Assembly (NCBI GenBank): GCA_046350935.1
Contig: JAXLZK010000010.1
Location: 36,556 to 100,555 of the forward strand
Origin: Nitrobium sp046350935
Lineage (GTDB): Bacteria; Nitrospirota; Thermodesulfovibrionia; Thermodesulfovibrionales; Dissulfurispiraceae
DNA length: 64,000 bases
Direction: 5' to 3'
Each line of letters opens with the position of its first letter. Position 1 is the stretch's first letter. The notes under the pieces were generated by a model that saw nothing but the letters and a program-made list of their open reading frames with translations, had not been told where the DNA came from and made no database searches. Positions 19,174 through 27,615 of this stretch are shown one piece after another. A program made the translations under genes and the position numbers.

Positions 19174-20625
19174 ATGCCGCCGCAAAAACCCGAAATTACC
19201 TTTATTTCGCCGTACGAGGACATCACCGCATACAGCGTACGGCTGCTCTCTGCCGTCCTGCGGGAGCAGGGGTATCCCACCCGGATCGTCTTCGCCCCTT
19301 CCATTCTCGAGGAAGGGGGCTCTGAGCAGGCGTCCCTGGAGAAACTTGCCGGAGAGATCCGGCAGGTGGCCGCCGGGTCCTCCCTCATCGGGTTCTCCTT
19401 CTTCTCGTGCCATCTGCCCTTCGTCGCCGCTCTGAGCAGGGAGGTGAAGAAGAGGATAAGCACCCCTCTCCTGTGGGGAGGCAAACATATCACCGCCCAG
19501 CCGGACGACGCGGCGGGATACGCAGACATGGTCTGTATCGGGGAGGGGGAGCTCTCCCTGACAGCGCTCCTGCAGGCCGTCGGAAACGGCGGGGACCCCT
19601 CTTCCCTCGCCGGCATCTGGCCGGTCCGGGACGGGACGGTCACGAAAGGCCTGATCGCCTCCATCGTCCGGGACCTCGACTCCCTTCCCTTCCCCGACTT
19701 CTCGATGGAGGGGCACTATCTATGGGACAACAGCACGCTGGTAGAGCTGTCGGCGCCCCTCATGGAGGAGCAGATCCGGAAGAGCTGCCGTGACAAGACC
19801 CTCTACTACCAGACCATGGCTTCGCGGGGCTGCTCCTATAGCTGTTCCTATTGCTACCATTTCAAGGAGCTGTACAAGGGGCAGCACTACCTGAGGAAAA
19901 GGAGCCATGGCAACGTGATCGAAGAGGTCCGTTCGATGCTGGAGAAGTTTCCCTTTTTCGAGGAAGTCTGCCTCTCGGACGACAACTTCTTTTCCCATGA
20001 CACTGCGCAACTCCGGGAGTTCGCCGCCCTGTACCGTGAGAAGATCGGAAAGCCGCTCCGCTGCCTGGCCCATCCTCACGAAATCAACAGGGAGAAGCTC
20101 GCAATCCTGACAGACGCCGGTCTGCAGGAGCTCCAGGTGGGCATCCAGACGGGGAGCAGGAGCACTCTGAAGCTGTACCGGCGGGGACCCTCGCCCGAGA
20201 AGGTCCTGGAAGCGGTTGCTATCGTCAACGAATTCAAGGACCGGCTGACGCCCTACTACGACTTCATCATCGACAACCCGTATGAGGAGAGGAAGGATGT
20301 CCTGGAGACCCTGCGCCTGATCACCCGCTTCCCGCGCCCCTATCGCCTCAACGTCTTCTCCCTCACCTTCTTTCCGGGCACGGAGCTGTACGGCAAGGCG
20401 CTCCGGGACGGGCGGATTGCGGACAGCACCAAGACCTGGCAGTTCAGCGGGAAAAGCTATCTCAATTTTCTCTTCCTGCACATCTTCACCCGCTCCTTTC
20501 CCCAGTGGCTCCTCCGTCTCCTCCTCTCGAAGCCCGCCGTCGCCCTGCTTGACAACAAGCCGGCCGCCTCCCTTCTCTACTCGCTGAAGGGATTCCTCAA
20601 GAAAACGCTGCACCGGGCTTCCTAG
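19174..20625 (+). CDS. B12-binding radical SAM protein
   Basis: A 483-residue protein with an N-terminal cobalamin-binding-like Rossmann domain (ITFISPYEDITAYSVRLLSA, LIGFSFFSCH, LLWGGKHIT, VCIGEGE). The radical SAM core carries RGCSYSCSYCYHF, the CxxxCxxC iron-sulfur motif, and later FFPGTELYGKAL. The ATG at 19174 follows AGGAGAACAGGG, a good ribosome site, so I prefer it over earlier codons. Members of this class do methylations and rearrangements on lipids, glycans and natural products; the substrate here is unknown. It stands alone on the plus strand between the kinase gene and the PEP-CTERM gene, so a role in the surface-polymer system is possible but unproven. Confidence 0.85.
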   Translation: MPPQKPEITFISPYEDITAYSVRLLSAVLREQGYPTRIVFAPSILEEGGSEQASLEKLAGEIRQVAAGSSLIGFSFFSCHLPFVAALSREVKKRISTPLLWGGKHITAQPDDAAGYADMVCIGEGELSLTALLQAVGNGGDPSSLAGIWPVRDGTVTKGLIASIVRDLDSLPFPDFSMEGHYLWDNSTLVELSAPLMEEQIRKSCRDKTLYYQTMASRGCSYSCSYCYHFKELYKGQHYLRKRSHGNVIEEVRSMLEKFPFFEEVCLSDDNFFSHDTAQLREFAALYREKIGKPLRCLAHPHEINREKLAILTDAGLQELQVGIQTGSRSTLKLYRRGPSPEKVLEAVAIVNEFKDRLTPYYDFIIDNPYEERKDVLETLRLITRFPRPYRLNVFSLTFFPGTELYGKALRDGRIADSTKTWQFSGKSYLNFLFLHIFTRSFPQWLLRLLLSKPAVALLDNKPAASLLYSLKGFLKKTLHRAS

Positions 20626-20637
20626 CGGGTGTATTTC

Positions 20638-20696
20638 TGTAAAGTCTTCCGTCGCGTGTAAGAATATCCGCCGCCCTTTTATCGGAATTGTTTACA
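20638..20696 (+). promoter_or_regulatory. Three TGTAAR-box sites upstream of the PEP-CTERM gene
   Basis: Two direct copies, TGTAAAGTCTTCCGTC (20638-20653) and TGTAAGAATATCCGCC (20657-20672), and one inverted copy reading TGTAAACAATTCCGAT (20681-20696) share TGTAAR-N4-TCCG. They sit 65-120 bp upstream of a sigma-54 promoter, the usual place for enhancer sites. They probably bind a sigma-54 activator. Confidence 0.6.
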
Positions 20697-20759
20697 GATA
20701 TGCCCCGCTGCGCGGAGGGCGCCCCCGCAATTCCCTTCCACATCAACCCTCTGCGTAAC

Positions 20760-20775
20760 TGGCATGGGGATTGCT
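20760..20775 (+). promoter_or_regulatory. Sigma-54 promoter (-24/-12) of the PEP-CTERM gene
   Basis: TGGCATGGGGATTGCT matches the sigma-54 consensus TGGCAC-N5-TTGC almost fully, with GG and GC 10 bp apart. Transcription would start near 20787, giving a leader of about 157 nt before the ATG at 20944. Confidence 0.8.
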
Positions 20776-20894
20776 TTTAAATTGCTGACGGATGCTCTTC
20801 GATTGCTGTCAGCGGTGAAAGAGAACCTGAGCCGGCCCCTGCGTCTTTCCTTCCCCTCCCCTCGCGCATCGAAAATCATCGCCCTTGAACAAAG

Positions 20895-20913
20895 CGGCCC
20901 TTTTCAAGGGCCG
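20895..20913 (+). promoter_or_regulatory. Stem-loop in the leader of the PEP-CTERM mRNA
   Basis: CGGCCCTT and AAGGGCCG form a perfect 8-bp stem with a 3-nt loop, 30 nt before the start codon and 18 nt before the AGGAGGTGAG ribosome site. There is no U-run, so it is more likely an mRNA-stability or translation element than a terminator. Confidence 0.45.
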
Positions 20914-20943
20914 ACCATTCAAGCACAAAAGGAGGTGAGAAAG

Positions 20944-21786
20944 ATGAAAAAAACATCTGTTGTATGCGCAGCCGTCCTTGCGGTCTTTCTGACCGCTGCA
21001 GCTGCGCCGCATGCACAGGCAGCGCCCCTGCTCGGTATCGATCCGACGGGCAGCGGGGCCTACAGTGTGCATACCGATCTTATGACCCATATGACGGACA
21101 CCGGGCTCCTCACATCCGGAGCACAGAACACGATGGAGTTCATCTACCAGGGACGCGTCGGCACCCTGCAATTCACAGGGACACCGCTCACTCCCGCCGC
21201 ACTGAACAACTCCTACGAGCTCACTATTCAGACACGGCTGCCCGAATCCATCACCAACCAGGTCTCCCTCGCCGATTCGCAGGGAGCGGTCCATCAGACT
21301 ACCCTGCTGGGCAGTGCGCAGAACAGTGAGGCACTGGTGGAGATGTTTTTCGATTCCTCGCCCGATGCGAACCCGAAAAACGGCTCCGGCTACGGCGACG
21401 GGGTAAAGGTGCTCACCGGGCGTCTGCAGAGCATGGATGCCCTCCTCGATACCGTTGCCGCACCGCAGGGAGCGAGGACCTCCAACGGCTCCTTTACCGC
21501 CCATTTCACTATCGATACGGTCAACGGGGCATACCTCGACATCACCAACGCCGGCATCACCGGCCTCACCATGACAGGGACGATGAATGAGCCTCCCTTC
21601 TTTACGCCCGCCTCCCTCTGGGACGGTACTGCGTCGGCAGGGGGGACCCTGGTGAAGGTGGATGCGTCCACCTCTTTTACCGCCTCCGGGCCTTCCGCCG
21701 TCATCCCGGAGCCCTCCACCCTCCTGCTCCTCGGAGCGGGAATGCTGGGCCTGCTCGGGGCCTCGCGCAGGAGGAAGAGTACGTAG
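20944..21786 (+). CDS. PEP-CTERM sorting-domain surface protein
   Basis: A 280-residue exported protein: signal peptide MKKTSVVCAAVLAVFLTAAA...AQA, a Thr/Asn/Ser-rich beta-type body with no known enzyme motif, and a C-terminal sorting signal. The signal is VIPEPSTLLLLGAGMLGLLG followed by SRRRKST (PEP motif, one helix, basic tail). Exosortase should cut after the PEP region and release the protein to the cell surface with the exopolysaccharide. The ATG at 20944 follows AGGAGGTGAGAAAG. It is read from a sigma-54 promoter with upstream boxes. The exosortase itself is not in this window. A role in biofilm or floc matrix is family knowledge, not shown here. Confidence 0.9.
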   Translation: MKKTSVVCAAVLAVFLTAAAAPHAQAAPLLGIDPTGSGAYSVHTDLMTHMTDTGLLTSGAQNTMEFIYQGRVGTLQFTGTPLTPAALNNSYELTIQTRLPESITNQVSLADSQGAVHQTTLLGSAQNSEALVEMFFDSSPDANPKNGSGYGDGVKVLTGRLQSMDALLDTVAAPQGARTSNGSFTAHFTIDTVNGAYLDITNAGITGLTMTGTMNEPPFFTPASLWDGTASAGGTLVKVDASTSFTASGPSAVIPEPSTLLLLGAGMLGLLGASRRRKST

Positions 21787-21801
21787 GAGACGCCCTGTTC
21801 A

Positions 21802-21827
21802 GGACGACGCCGGAAGCGGCGTCGTCC
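21802..21827 (+). terminator. Stem-loop after the PEP-CTERM gene
   Basis: GGACGACGCCG and CGGCGTCGTCC form a perfect 11-bp stem with a GAAG tetraloop, 15 bp after the stop codon. The following bases are not a clean U-run, so it may act as an mRNA 3' end stabiliser or an inefficient terminator. Confidence 0.55.
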
Positions 21828-21877
21828 GCTCTCCTCCCGTTTGACAGGAGCCACATTCTACTGATTTAATAAAACGT

Positions 21878-22795
21878 ATGATCAACAAGACGGAAAAAAT
21901 ATGGATGAACGGAAAACTGATCGATTGGGAGAGCGCCACCGTCCATATTATGACCCATACCCTCCATTACGGACTCGGCGCCTTCGAGGGCATCCGCTGC
22001 TACAAGACCCCGAAAGGCCCCGCTATCTTCAGGCTCGATGAGCATGTGCGGAGGCTCTTTCATTCCGCGCACATCTTCCTTATGGAGATCCCCTATTCGG
22101 AGGAGGAAATCAGAAAGGCGCTCGTAGAAACGGTGCGGGCGAACAGACTTGAGGAGTGCTACCTGCGGCCCCTCGTGTATATCGGGTATGGGGCGATGGG
22201 CCTCTACCCAAGAGGGAACCCTATCCAGGTCGCTGTTGCCGCATGGCCGTGGGGTGCGTATCTGGGCGAGGACGGGCTCGAGAAAGGCATACGGGTAAAA
22301 GTATCGTCCTTTGTCCGGAACCATGTCAACTCACAGATGTCCCGCGGCAAGATCTGCGGCTACTATGTCAATTCCCAGATCGCGAAAAAGGAGGCCGTCT
22401 CCTGCGGGTACGATGAAGCCCTGCTTCTCGATACTGAAGGCTATGTGGCTGAGGGGAGCGGGGAGAACATCTTCATTGTGCGGAACGGAATCCTGAAAAC
22501 CACCCCCCTCACCTCGGTCCTGGAAGGCATCACCCGCAGCAGCATCATGAGCCTCGCAAAGGACGCGGGGATGGAAGTACGGGAGGAGCGGTTCACCCGC
22601 GATGAAGTCTACATCTGCGACGAGGCGTTCTTTACCGGCACCGCTGCGGAGGTCACGCCTATCAGGGAGCTGGACAGCAGAACGATCGGAGAGGGCAGGG
22701 CGGGCACCGTGACCCGGAAGCTGCAGAAGCTATTCTTCGATGCGGTAAAGGGCAGGAACAAAAAGTACGGCTCCTGGCTCACGTATGTGAAGTAG
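21878..22795 (+). CDS. ilvE: Branched-chain amino acid aminotransferase
   Basis: A 305-residue fold-type IV PLP enzyme, the final step of Val/Leu/Ile synthesis. Visible motifs are WMNGKLIDWESATVHIMTHTLHYG, FRLDEHVRRL, RPLVYIGYG, the PLP-lysine region YYVNSQIAKKEA, EGSGENIFIV and FFTGTAAEVTPI. Full length for the family. The start ATGATCAACAAGAC has a weak ribosome site; no better in-frame start lies nearby. It is monocistronic and followed by a strong bidirectional terminator. Confidence 0.93.
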   Translation: MINKTEKIWMNGKLIDWESATVHIMTHTLHYGLGAFEGIRCYKTPKGPAIFRLDEHVRRLFHSAHIFLMEIPYSEEEIRKALVETVRANRLEECYLRPLVYIGYGAMGLYPRGNPIQVAVAAWPWGAYLGEDGLEKGIRVKVSSFVRNHVNSQMSRGKICGYYVNSQIAKKEAVSCGYDEALLLDTEGYVAEGSGENIFIVRNGILKTTPLTSVLEGITRSSIMSLAKDAGMEVREERFTRDEVYICDEAFFTGTAAEVTPIRELDSRTIGEGRAGTVTRKLQKLFFDAVKGRNKKYGSWLTYVK

Positions 22796-22815
22796 TTGGG
22801 AGGCGCGGCAGGAAT

Positions 22816-22847
22816 AAAAAGGGCGGCCGTACGGTCGCCCCTTTTTT
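22816..22847. terminator. Bidirectional rho-independent terminator
   Basis: AAAAA, then GGGCGGCCGT/ACGGTCGCCC (10-bp stem with one wobble pair), then CTTTTTT. It lies between the convergent ilvE and cytochrome genes and can serve both. Confidence 0.85.
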
Positions 22848-22863
22848 GTGCTGCTCTGCCACT

Positions 22864-23181
22864 TTATTTCTTGTGGCACTTCGCACAGTTGTCCTTGTCG
22901 GTGGTGTTGAAGGCCTTCGTGCCGTCATGGCATGCACCGCAATTCTTGCCTTCCTTCATCTCCGCCATCGTTAGCTTGGCGGAGCCCTTCTTCATCTGGA
23001 AGATCTTGGTGTGACAGTCATTGCACTTCAGGCCCTTGTCGGCATGAGTCTTCCCGTCAAAGGTGACCTTCCCCGCCCCGCCGCCGGCGAACTCCACAAC
23101 CTTGCCCGGAGGAACAGCCATGGCGCTTCCGATAAACACCACAGCGATCAAAACAGTTAAAATTGCCGCAAAAATCCTCAT
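22864..23181 (-). CDS. Triheme cytochrome c7-type protein
   Basis: A 105-residue periplasmic protein. The signal peptide MRIFAAILTVLIAVVFIGSAMA is followed by a mature domain with three CxxCH heme sites (CNDCH, CGACH, CAKCH). A distal histidine (TFDGKTHADKG) matches the c(7)-type triheme family common in Geobacter-like and Nitrospirota genomes. It probably shuttles electrons in the periplasm. The ATG at 23181 precedes the signal peptide; an upstream extension has no support. It stands alone, convergent to ilvE. Confidence 0.88.
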   Translation of the reverse strand: MRIFAAILTVLIAVVFIGSAMAVPPGKVVEFAGGGAGKVTFDGKTHADKGLKCNDCHTKIFQMKKGSAKLTMAEMKEGKNCGACHDGTKAFNTTDKDNCAKCHKK

Positions 23182-23367
23182 GTACTCACCCCCTTTCCCT
23201 TTTGGAATAGATATTAGCAACAAACGTGCCACCCGCATTCCCCTTAAGTCTACTACATTTTTCGCGGGAGCAAAAGCTCTTTTTTCCCCTTTTGGGGAGG
23301 TGTCTCTCCGAAAAGGAAAGCATGCCCCGCCTCTGTGCGCGCCCGGAGCGGGGAATTCCCTTCCGGA

Positions 23368-24822
23368 TCAGCGCAGCTTCTTCTTCAGGAGCTCGTTCAG
23401 CAGTTGAGGGTTTGCCTTGCCTTTCATCGCCTTCATCACCTGTCCGACGAAGAAGCCCATCAGTTTCTCCTCCCCGGCGCGGAACCTCTCCGCTTCCGCA
23501 GGGTTCTTTGCGATGATTTCGTCCACGGCAGCCTCGATGGCCCCCTCATCGCTTATCTGCACCAGCCCCTTTTCCTTCACCACCGCCCCGGCATCTTTAC
23601 CGGTGCGGTACATCTCCTCGAACACCGTCTTCGCGATCTTGCCGCTGATGGTCCCGTCGTCGATGAGCTGCAGCATGCCGGCAAGCTGCGCAGGCCTGAC
23701 CGGGCAGTCTTCGACGGCTTTCCCCTCCTCGTTGAGCAGCCGCATCAGCTCCCCCATCATCCAGTTCGATACCGCCTTGGGCTGCCCCCCCGCCTTTACC
23801 GCCTCTTCATACCATCCGGCGATGGACCTCTCGGAGGTGAGCAGGTCCGCATCGTACTCGGGAAGTCCGTAGTCGGAGACGAAGCGTCCGCGCCGGGCGT
23901 CGGGGAGCTCGGGCAGGGAGGAGGCGGCCGCCTCGATGGTTTCCGGCGCGGTCACGAGAGGCACCAGGTCGGGATCGGGGAAATAGCGGTAGTCGTGCGC
24001 TTCCTCCTTCGACCTCATGGAATGCGTCACTCCCGCAGCGGAATCCCAGAGCCTCGTCTCCTGGACGACCTTTCCCCCGTCCTCCAGCACCTGTATCTGG
24101 CGTTTTATTTCGTATTCCAGCGCCTTCTCCACGAACCGGAAGGAGTTCATGTTTTTCAATTCCGCCTTCACCCCGAACTCCTTCCGCCCAACCGGACGCA
24201 CCGAAACGTTCGCGTCGCACCGGAGGGAGCCCTGCTCCATGTTCCCGTCGCAGACACCGAGGTACCTGACAATGCTCCGCAGCTTCCGCATATACTCCGC
24301 CGCCTCGCGGGGGCTCCTGATGTCGGGCTCGGACACGATCTCCATGAGGGGGACTCCGGCCCGGTTCAGGTCCACGAGGCTGTAATTTCCCGCGCCCTCG
24401 TGAATGTTCTTCCCTGCGTCGTCCTCCATATGGATCCGGGTGATGCCGATCCTCTTCACCGCGCCGTCCACAACGATCTCCACGAACCCTCCCTCGCACA
24501 GGGGCAGCTCGTACTGGCTTATCTGGTATCCCTTGGGGAGGTCGGGATAGAAGTAGTTCTTCCGGGCGAACCTGCTGTACGGCGAGATCCTGCAGTGCGT
24601 GGCAAGCCCCGTCTTGACGGCGAACTCCACCGCTTTCCTGTTCAGAACGGGGAGCACTCCCGGCATGCCGGTGCAGACGGGGCACGTCTGGGTGTTGGGT
24701 TCCGCGCCGAATTTTGTGGAGCACCCGCAAAAAAGCTTCGTCTCCGTGAGCATCTGCGCGTGGACTTCCAGCCCGATGACCGCTTCGTAGGCATCGAAAA
24801 TTCCCGCTGCTTCCGTTCTCAT
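23368..24822 (-). CDS. gatB: Aspartyl/glutamyl-tRNA amidotransferase subunit B
   Basis: GatB, 484 residues, activates mischarged Glu-tRNA(Gln) or Asp-tRNA(Asn). It shows YEAVIGLEVHAQMLTETKLFC, the zinc-site cysteines (FCGCSTKF, CPVCTGMPG), RKNYFYPDLPKGYQISQYE, LMEIVSEPDI, and GSLRCDANVSVRP. The C-terminal GatB/YqeY tail (GFFVGQVMKAMKGKANP) is intact. The ATG at 24822 overlaps the gatA stop by four bases, so the two are translationally coupled. gatC is not adjacent. Confidence 0.95.
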   Translation of the reverse strand: MRTEAAGIFDAYEAVIGLEVHAQMLTETKLFCGCSTKFGAEPNTQTCPVCTGMPGVLPVLNRKAVEFAVKTGLATHCRISPYSRFARKNYFYPDLPKGYQISQYELPLCEGGFVEIVVDGAVKRIGITRIHMEDDAGKNIHEGAGNYSLVDLNRAGVPLMEIVSEPDIRSPREAAEYMRKLRSIVRYLGVCDGNMEQGSLRCDANVSVRPVGRKEFGVKAELKNMNSFRFVEKALEYEIKRQIQVLEDGGKVVQETRLWDSAAGVTHSMRSKEEAHDYRYFPDPDLVPLVTAPETIEAAASSLPELPDARRGRFVSDYGLPEYDADLLTSERSIAGWYEEAVKAGGQPKAVSNWMMGELMRLLNEEGKAVEDCPVRPAQLAGMLQLIDDGTISGKIAKTVFEEMYRTGKDAGAVVKEKGLVQISDEGAIEAAVDEIIAKNPAEAERFRAGEEKLMGFFVGQVMKAMKGKANPQLLNELLKKKLR

Positions 24823-26273
24823 AGAGAGGGTCTCCTCGCACGCCATTCCGTGCTCTGCTCGTAGGCGTAGGCGACTTTCAGAATAGCCTCTTCGTCGAAA
24901 TGCCTCCCGATGATCTGGAGGCCGATGGGGAGGCCCCCGCCCGTGAACCCGCACGGGACCGAAATGGCGGGAACGCCGGCAAGGTTGACGGAGATAGTGA
25001 AAATATCCGAAAGGTACATCCGGAGCGGGTCCGTCGTCCTCTCACCGATCCGGAAGGCGGCGCCCGGAGCAGTGGGGGTGACGAGCACGTCCACCTGCTC
25101 GAAGGCTTTTTCGAAATCCCGCTTTATCAGCGTCCTCGCCTGCTGGCCCTTCTTATAGTAGGCTTCGTAGTAGCCGGCGGAGAGGGCATAGGTGCCGAGC
25201 ATGATCCTCCTCTTCACCTCCGCGCCGAACCCCTGCGCGCGGGTGTTCCGGTACATCTCCATCAGGTCCTTCCCCTCCGCCCTGAAACCGTATTTCACCC
25301 CGTCATAGCGTGCCAGGTTTGAAGAGGCTTCCGAGGTGGCAAGGATGTAGTAGGTCGCGACAGCGTACCCGGTGTGAGGGAGGGACACCTCCACCGGCAC
25401 CGCCCCCAGGGACTCCAGCTTCCGGAGGGCGGCGCGCACCGCGTCCTCCACCTCCCTGTCCATTCCCTCGATGAAGTATTCCCTGGGGACGCCGATGCGC
25501 ATCCCCTTTATCTCCTGTCCGAGCACGCGCGCGAAATCGGGGACCTCCACCGGGGCGGAGGTGGAGTCGAAGCGATCGTGCCCAGCAATGGCGTTCAGCA
25601 TGATGGCGGAATCCTCCACCGTCCGGGTGAGGGGGCCGATCTGGTCGAGGGACGACGCATACGCCACCAGCCCGTACCGCGAGACCCGCCCGTAGGTCGG
25701 CTTCAGACCGACCACTCCGCAGAGGGAGGCGGGCTGCCGGATGGAGCCTCCCGTATCGGACCCGAGGGCGGCGATGCATTCGCCCGCGGCCACTGCAGCC
25801 GCCGAGCCGCCGCTGCTGCCTCCGGGCACCCGCTCCGTGTCCCAGGGGTTCCGCGTCGTGTGGAACCGCGAGTTCTCGGTGGAGGAGCCCATGGCGAACT
25901 CGTCGAGATTGGTCTTGCCGACCAGCAGGTAGTGCTGCTCTTTCAGCTTTCCCGTCGCCGTGCTTTCGTACGGGGGGACAAAAGTATGGAGTATCTCCGA
26001 CGCGCAGGTGGTGAGCACCCCTTTGGTGCACATGTTATCCTTGACGGCAACGGGTATCCCGGTCAGAAGGGATGCCGTGTTGCCGAGGATGGCCTGCTCC
26101 GCGGCGTCAGCCATCGCGTACGCATTGTCCCGGGTGACGGTAATGTAGGCCTTGATCCGGTCCTCCACTGCGTCGATCCGCCCGTATACGTCATCGAGGA
26201 CCTCACGGGGCCTGACCTCCCTGTTGTCGAGGAGCCTGCGCACCTCCGCTATGGTCAACTCATTGAGCTTCAA
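24819..26273 (-). CDS. gatA: Aspartyl/glutamyl-tRNA amidotransferase subunit A
   Basis: GatA, 484 residues from the TTG start at 26273, is the glutamine-hydrolysing amidase of GatCAB. The Ser-cisSer-Lys triad is visible: lysine in IPVAVKDNM, cis-Ser in PGGSSGGSAAAVAA, nucleophile in GSDTGGSIRQPA. I chose TTG (MKLNELTIAEVRRLL) because GGAGG sits eight bases upstream. The longer reading from 26300 has no ribosome site. It is the first gene of a gatA-gatB pair on the minus strand; gatC must lie elsewhere. Confidence 0.94.
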   Translation of the reverse strand: MKLNELTIAEVRRLLDNREVRPREVLDDVYGRIDAVEDRIKAYITVTRDNAYAMADAAEQAILGNTASLLTGIPVAVKDNMCTKGVLTTCASEILHTFVPPYESTATGKLKEQHYLLVGKTNLDEFAMGSSTENSRFHTTRNPWDTERVPGGSSGGSAAAVAAGECIAALGSDTGGSIRQPASLCGVVGLKPTYGRVSRYGLVAYASSLDQIGPLTRTVEDSAIMLNAIAGHDRFDSTSAPVEVPDFARVLGQEIKGMRIGVPREYFIEGMDREVEDAVRAALRKLESLGAVPVEVSLPHTGYAVATYYILATSEASSNLARYDGVKYGFRAEGKDLMEMYRNTRAQGFGAEVKRRIMLGTYALSAGYYEAYYKKGQQARTLIKRDFEKAFEQVDVLVTPTAPGAAFRIGERTTDPLRMYLSDIFTISVNLAGVPAISVPCGFTGGGLPIGLQIIGRHFDEEAILKVAYAYEQSTEWRARRPSL

Positions 26274-26400
26274 GGTAATGCCTCCTTCATTGGTGCACAA
26301 GACGCGTCCCGGGGACGCTGCGTGCTGCCGGCTGCAGCAAAGGGCTGTGAAAGGCGACTGTTTGTTAATGTATCACTCTGGTATACTATTTGGCAAGGAT

Positions 26401-27417
26401 ATGAAGAAAGAGGAAGCAGATACTCCCCCGCCGTCCGCAGGGGAAGCCCCTCCCGCTTCCGGAAGCCTCCTCCCGGTCGAACCGCAGGACGTTTCAAAAA
26501 GGCTCGATATCTTTGCCGCGGAAAAGACGGGGAGCACCCGCTCGCAGGTGCAGCGGCTGATACGGGACGGCTCTATCCTGGTGAACGGGGAGGCCGCCCG
26601 CCCGAACCATGCGGTGAGGAGGCACGATCTCATCGAAATGGCGATGCCGGAACGCACGTCCCTTCCTCATGGAGACATACTCGTTCCTGAAAATATCCCT
26701 CTTACGCTCCTTTATCGCGACGGCGCCGTCGCCGTGGTGGACAAGCCTGCAGGGCTGGTCGTATACCCTTCCGCGGGCCATGAGCGGGGGACCCTGCTCA
26801 ACGCCCTCGCGTTCCACTGCAGGAAGCTCGCCACCATCGGAGGCCCCCTGCGCCCCGGCGTGGTGCATCGGCTGGACAAGGATACATCGGGGGTAATGGT
26901 GGTCGCCCTCAATGACAGCGCATATTATTGCCTGGTCGAACAGTTCAGGGGCAGGACCATCAACCGGAAGTATCTCGCCCTGCTCTACGGAACACTGAGA
27001 GAGGATTCCGGGGAGGTCGCGCTGCGGATAGGCCGCTCGGAAGCGGACCGCAAGAAAATGTCCACCCGCGCCAGGAGGGGGAAGGAGGCGGTGACCCGGT
27101 GGAAGGTGCTCAGGAGATTCGGCGCCGCCACCCTGATCGAGGCAAAGCTCGGCACGGGGAGAACCCACCAGATCAGGGTTCACCTCTCCGCGATCGGACA
27201 TCCCGTACTCGGAGACGCAACCTACGGAAAAAAGACTTTCGTGGAAATCGGAAGAAAGCGCATCTTCTTCCCCCGCCAGATGCTCCACGCGGAAACGCTG
27301 GGGTTTGCCCATCCCGCGACCGGCGCTTGCCTGGAGTTTACCAGCCCGGTTCCGCAAGACATGCAGGAATGCATAAGACAGTTGGACGCCCTCTGCGGGC
27401 TGACACCCATGCGGTAA
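26401..27417 (+). CDS. RluD-family 23S rRNA pseudouridine synthase
   Basis: A 338-residue RNA pseudouridine synthase: a short acidic/proline-rich N-tail, an S4 RNA-binding domain (KRLDIFAAEKTGSTRSQVQRLI), and the RluA catalytic domain with GVVHRLDKDTSGVMVV (catalytic Asp), LYGTLREDSGEV and GRTHQIRVHLSAIGHPVLGD. It probably modifies 23S rRNA helix 69 (as RluD) but could be RluC-like. The ATG at 26401 follows CAAGGAT. It is divergent from gatA and ends in a terminator. Confidence 0.9.
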   Translation: MKKEEADTPPPSAGEAPPASGSLLPVEPQDVSKRLDIFAAEKTGSTRSQVQRLIRDGSILVNGEAARPNHAVRRHDLIEMAMPERTSLPHGDILVPENIPLTLLYRDGAVAVVDKPAGLVVYPSAGHERGTLLNALAFHCRKLATIGGPLRPGVVHRLDKDTSGVMVVALNDSAYYCLVEQFRGRTINRKYLALLYGTLREDSGEVALRIGRSEADRKKMSTRARRGKEAVTRWKVLRRFGAATLIEAKLGTGRTHQIRVHLSAIGHPVLGDATYGKKTFVEIGRKRIFFPRQMLHAETLGFAHPATGACLEFTSPVPQDMQECIRQLDALCGLTPMR

Positions 27418-27423
27418 GAGCAG

Positions 27424-27444
27424 AGCGCCTCCCGGCGCTGTTTT
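27424..27444 (+). terminator. Terminator after the pseudouridine synthase gene
   Basis: AGCGCC-TCCC-GGCGCT hairpin followed by GTTTT, seven bases after the stop codon. Confidence 0.65.
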
Positions 27445-27487
27445 AAAAGCCGGCTTCCCGCCTCCGTCCGGGGCAGTATCGGTGAGG

Positions 27488-27517
27488 TTGCGAAAACCCT
27501 TCCCCACCTGATAAAAT
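27488..27517 (+). promoter_or_regulatory. Promoter of tRNA-Arg
   Basis: TTGCGA (27488-27493), an 18-bp spacer and TAAAAT (27512-27517) place the start of transcription within a few bases of the tRNA 5' end. Confidence 0.55.
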
Positions 27518-27526
27518 TAAGGTTGT

Positions 27527-27600
27527 GCGCCCATAGCTCAGCTGGATAGAGCGTCAGACTACGAATCTGCAGGCCGGGGGTTCGAATCCCTCTGGGCGCG
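27527..27600 (+). tRNA. tRNA-Arg (anticodon ACG)
   Basis: A full cloverleaf can be drawn: acceptor GCGCCCA/TGGGCGC with discriminator G, D arm around TAGCTCAGCTGGATAGAGC, anticodon loop CTACGAA (ACG, reading CGN), T arm GGGGGTTCGAATCCCTC. The outermost anticodon-stem pair is a T-C mismatch. No CCA is encoded. A terminator hairpin follows. Confidence 0.95.
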
Positions 27601-27615
27601 TTGATAAGACCCTTA

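Noticed and set aside
20764..20943. N-terminal extension of the PEP-CTERM gene
   Set aside because: The frame is open upstream, but a strong ribosome site and signal peptide start at 20944, and the upstream part lies over the sigma-54 promoter and leader.
23335..24864. 509-codon plus-strand ORF
   Set aside because: Antisense of gatB, which shows all family motifs on the minus strand.
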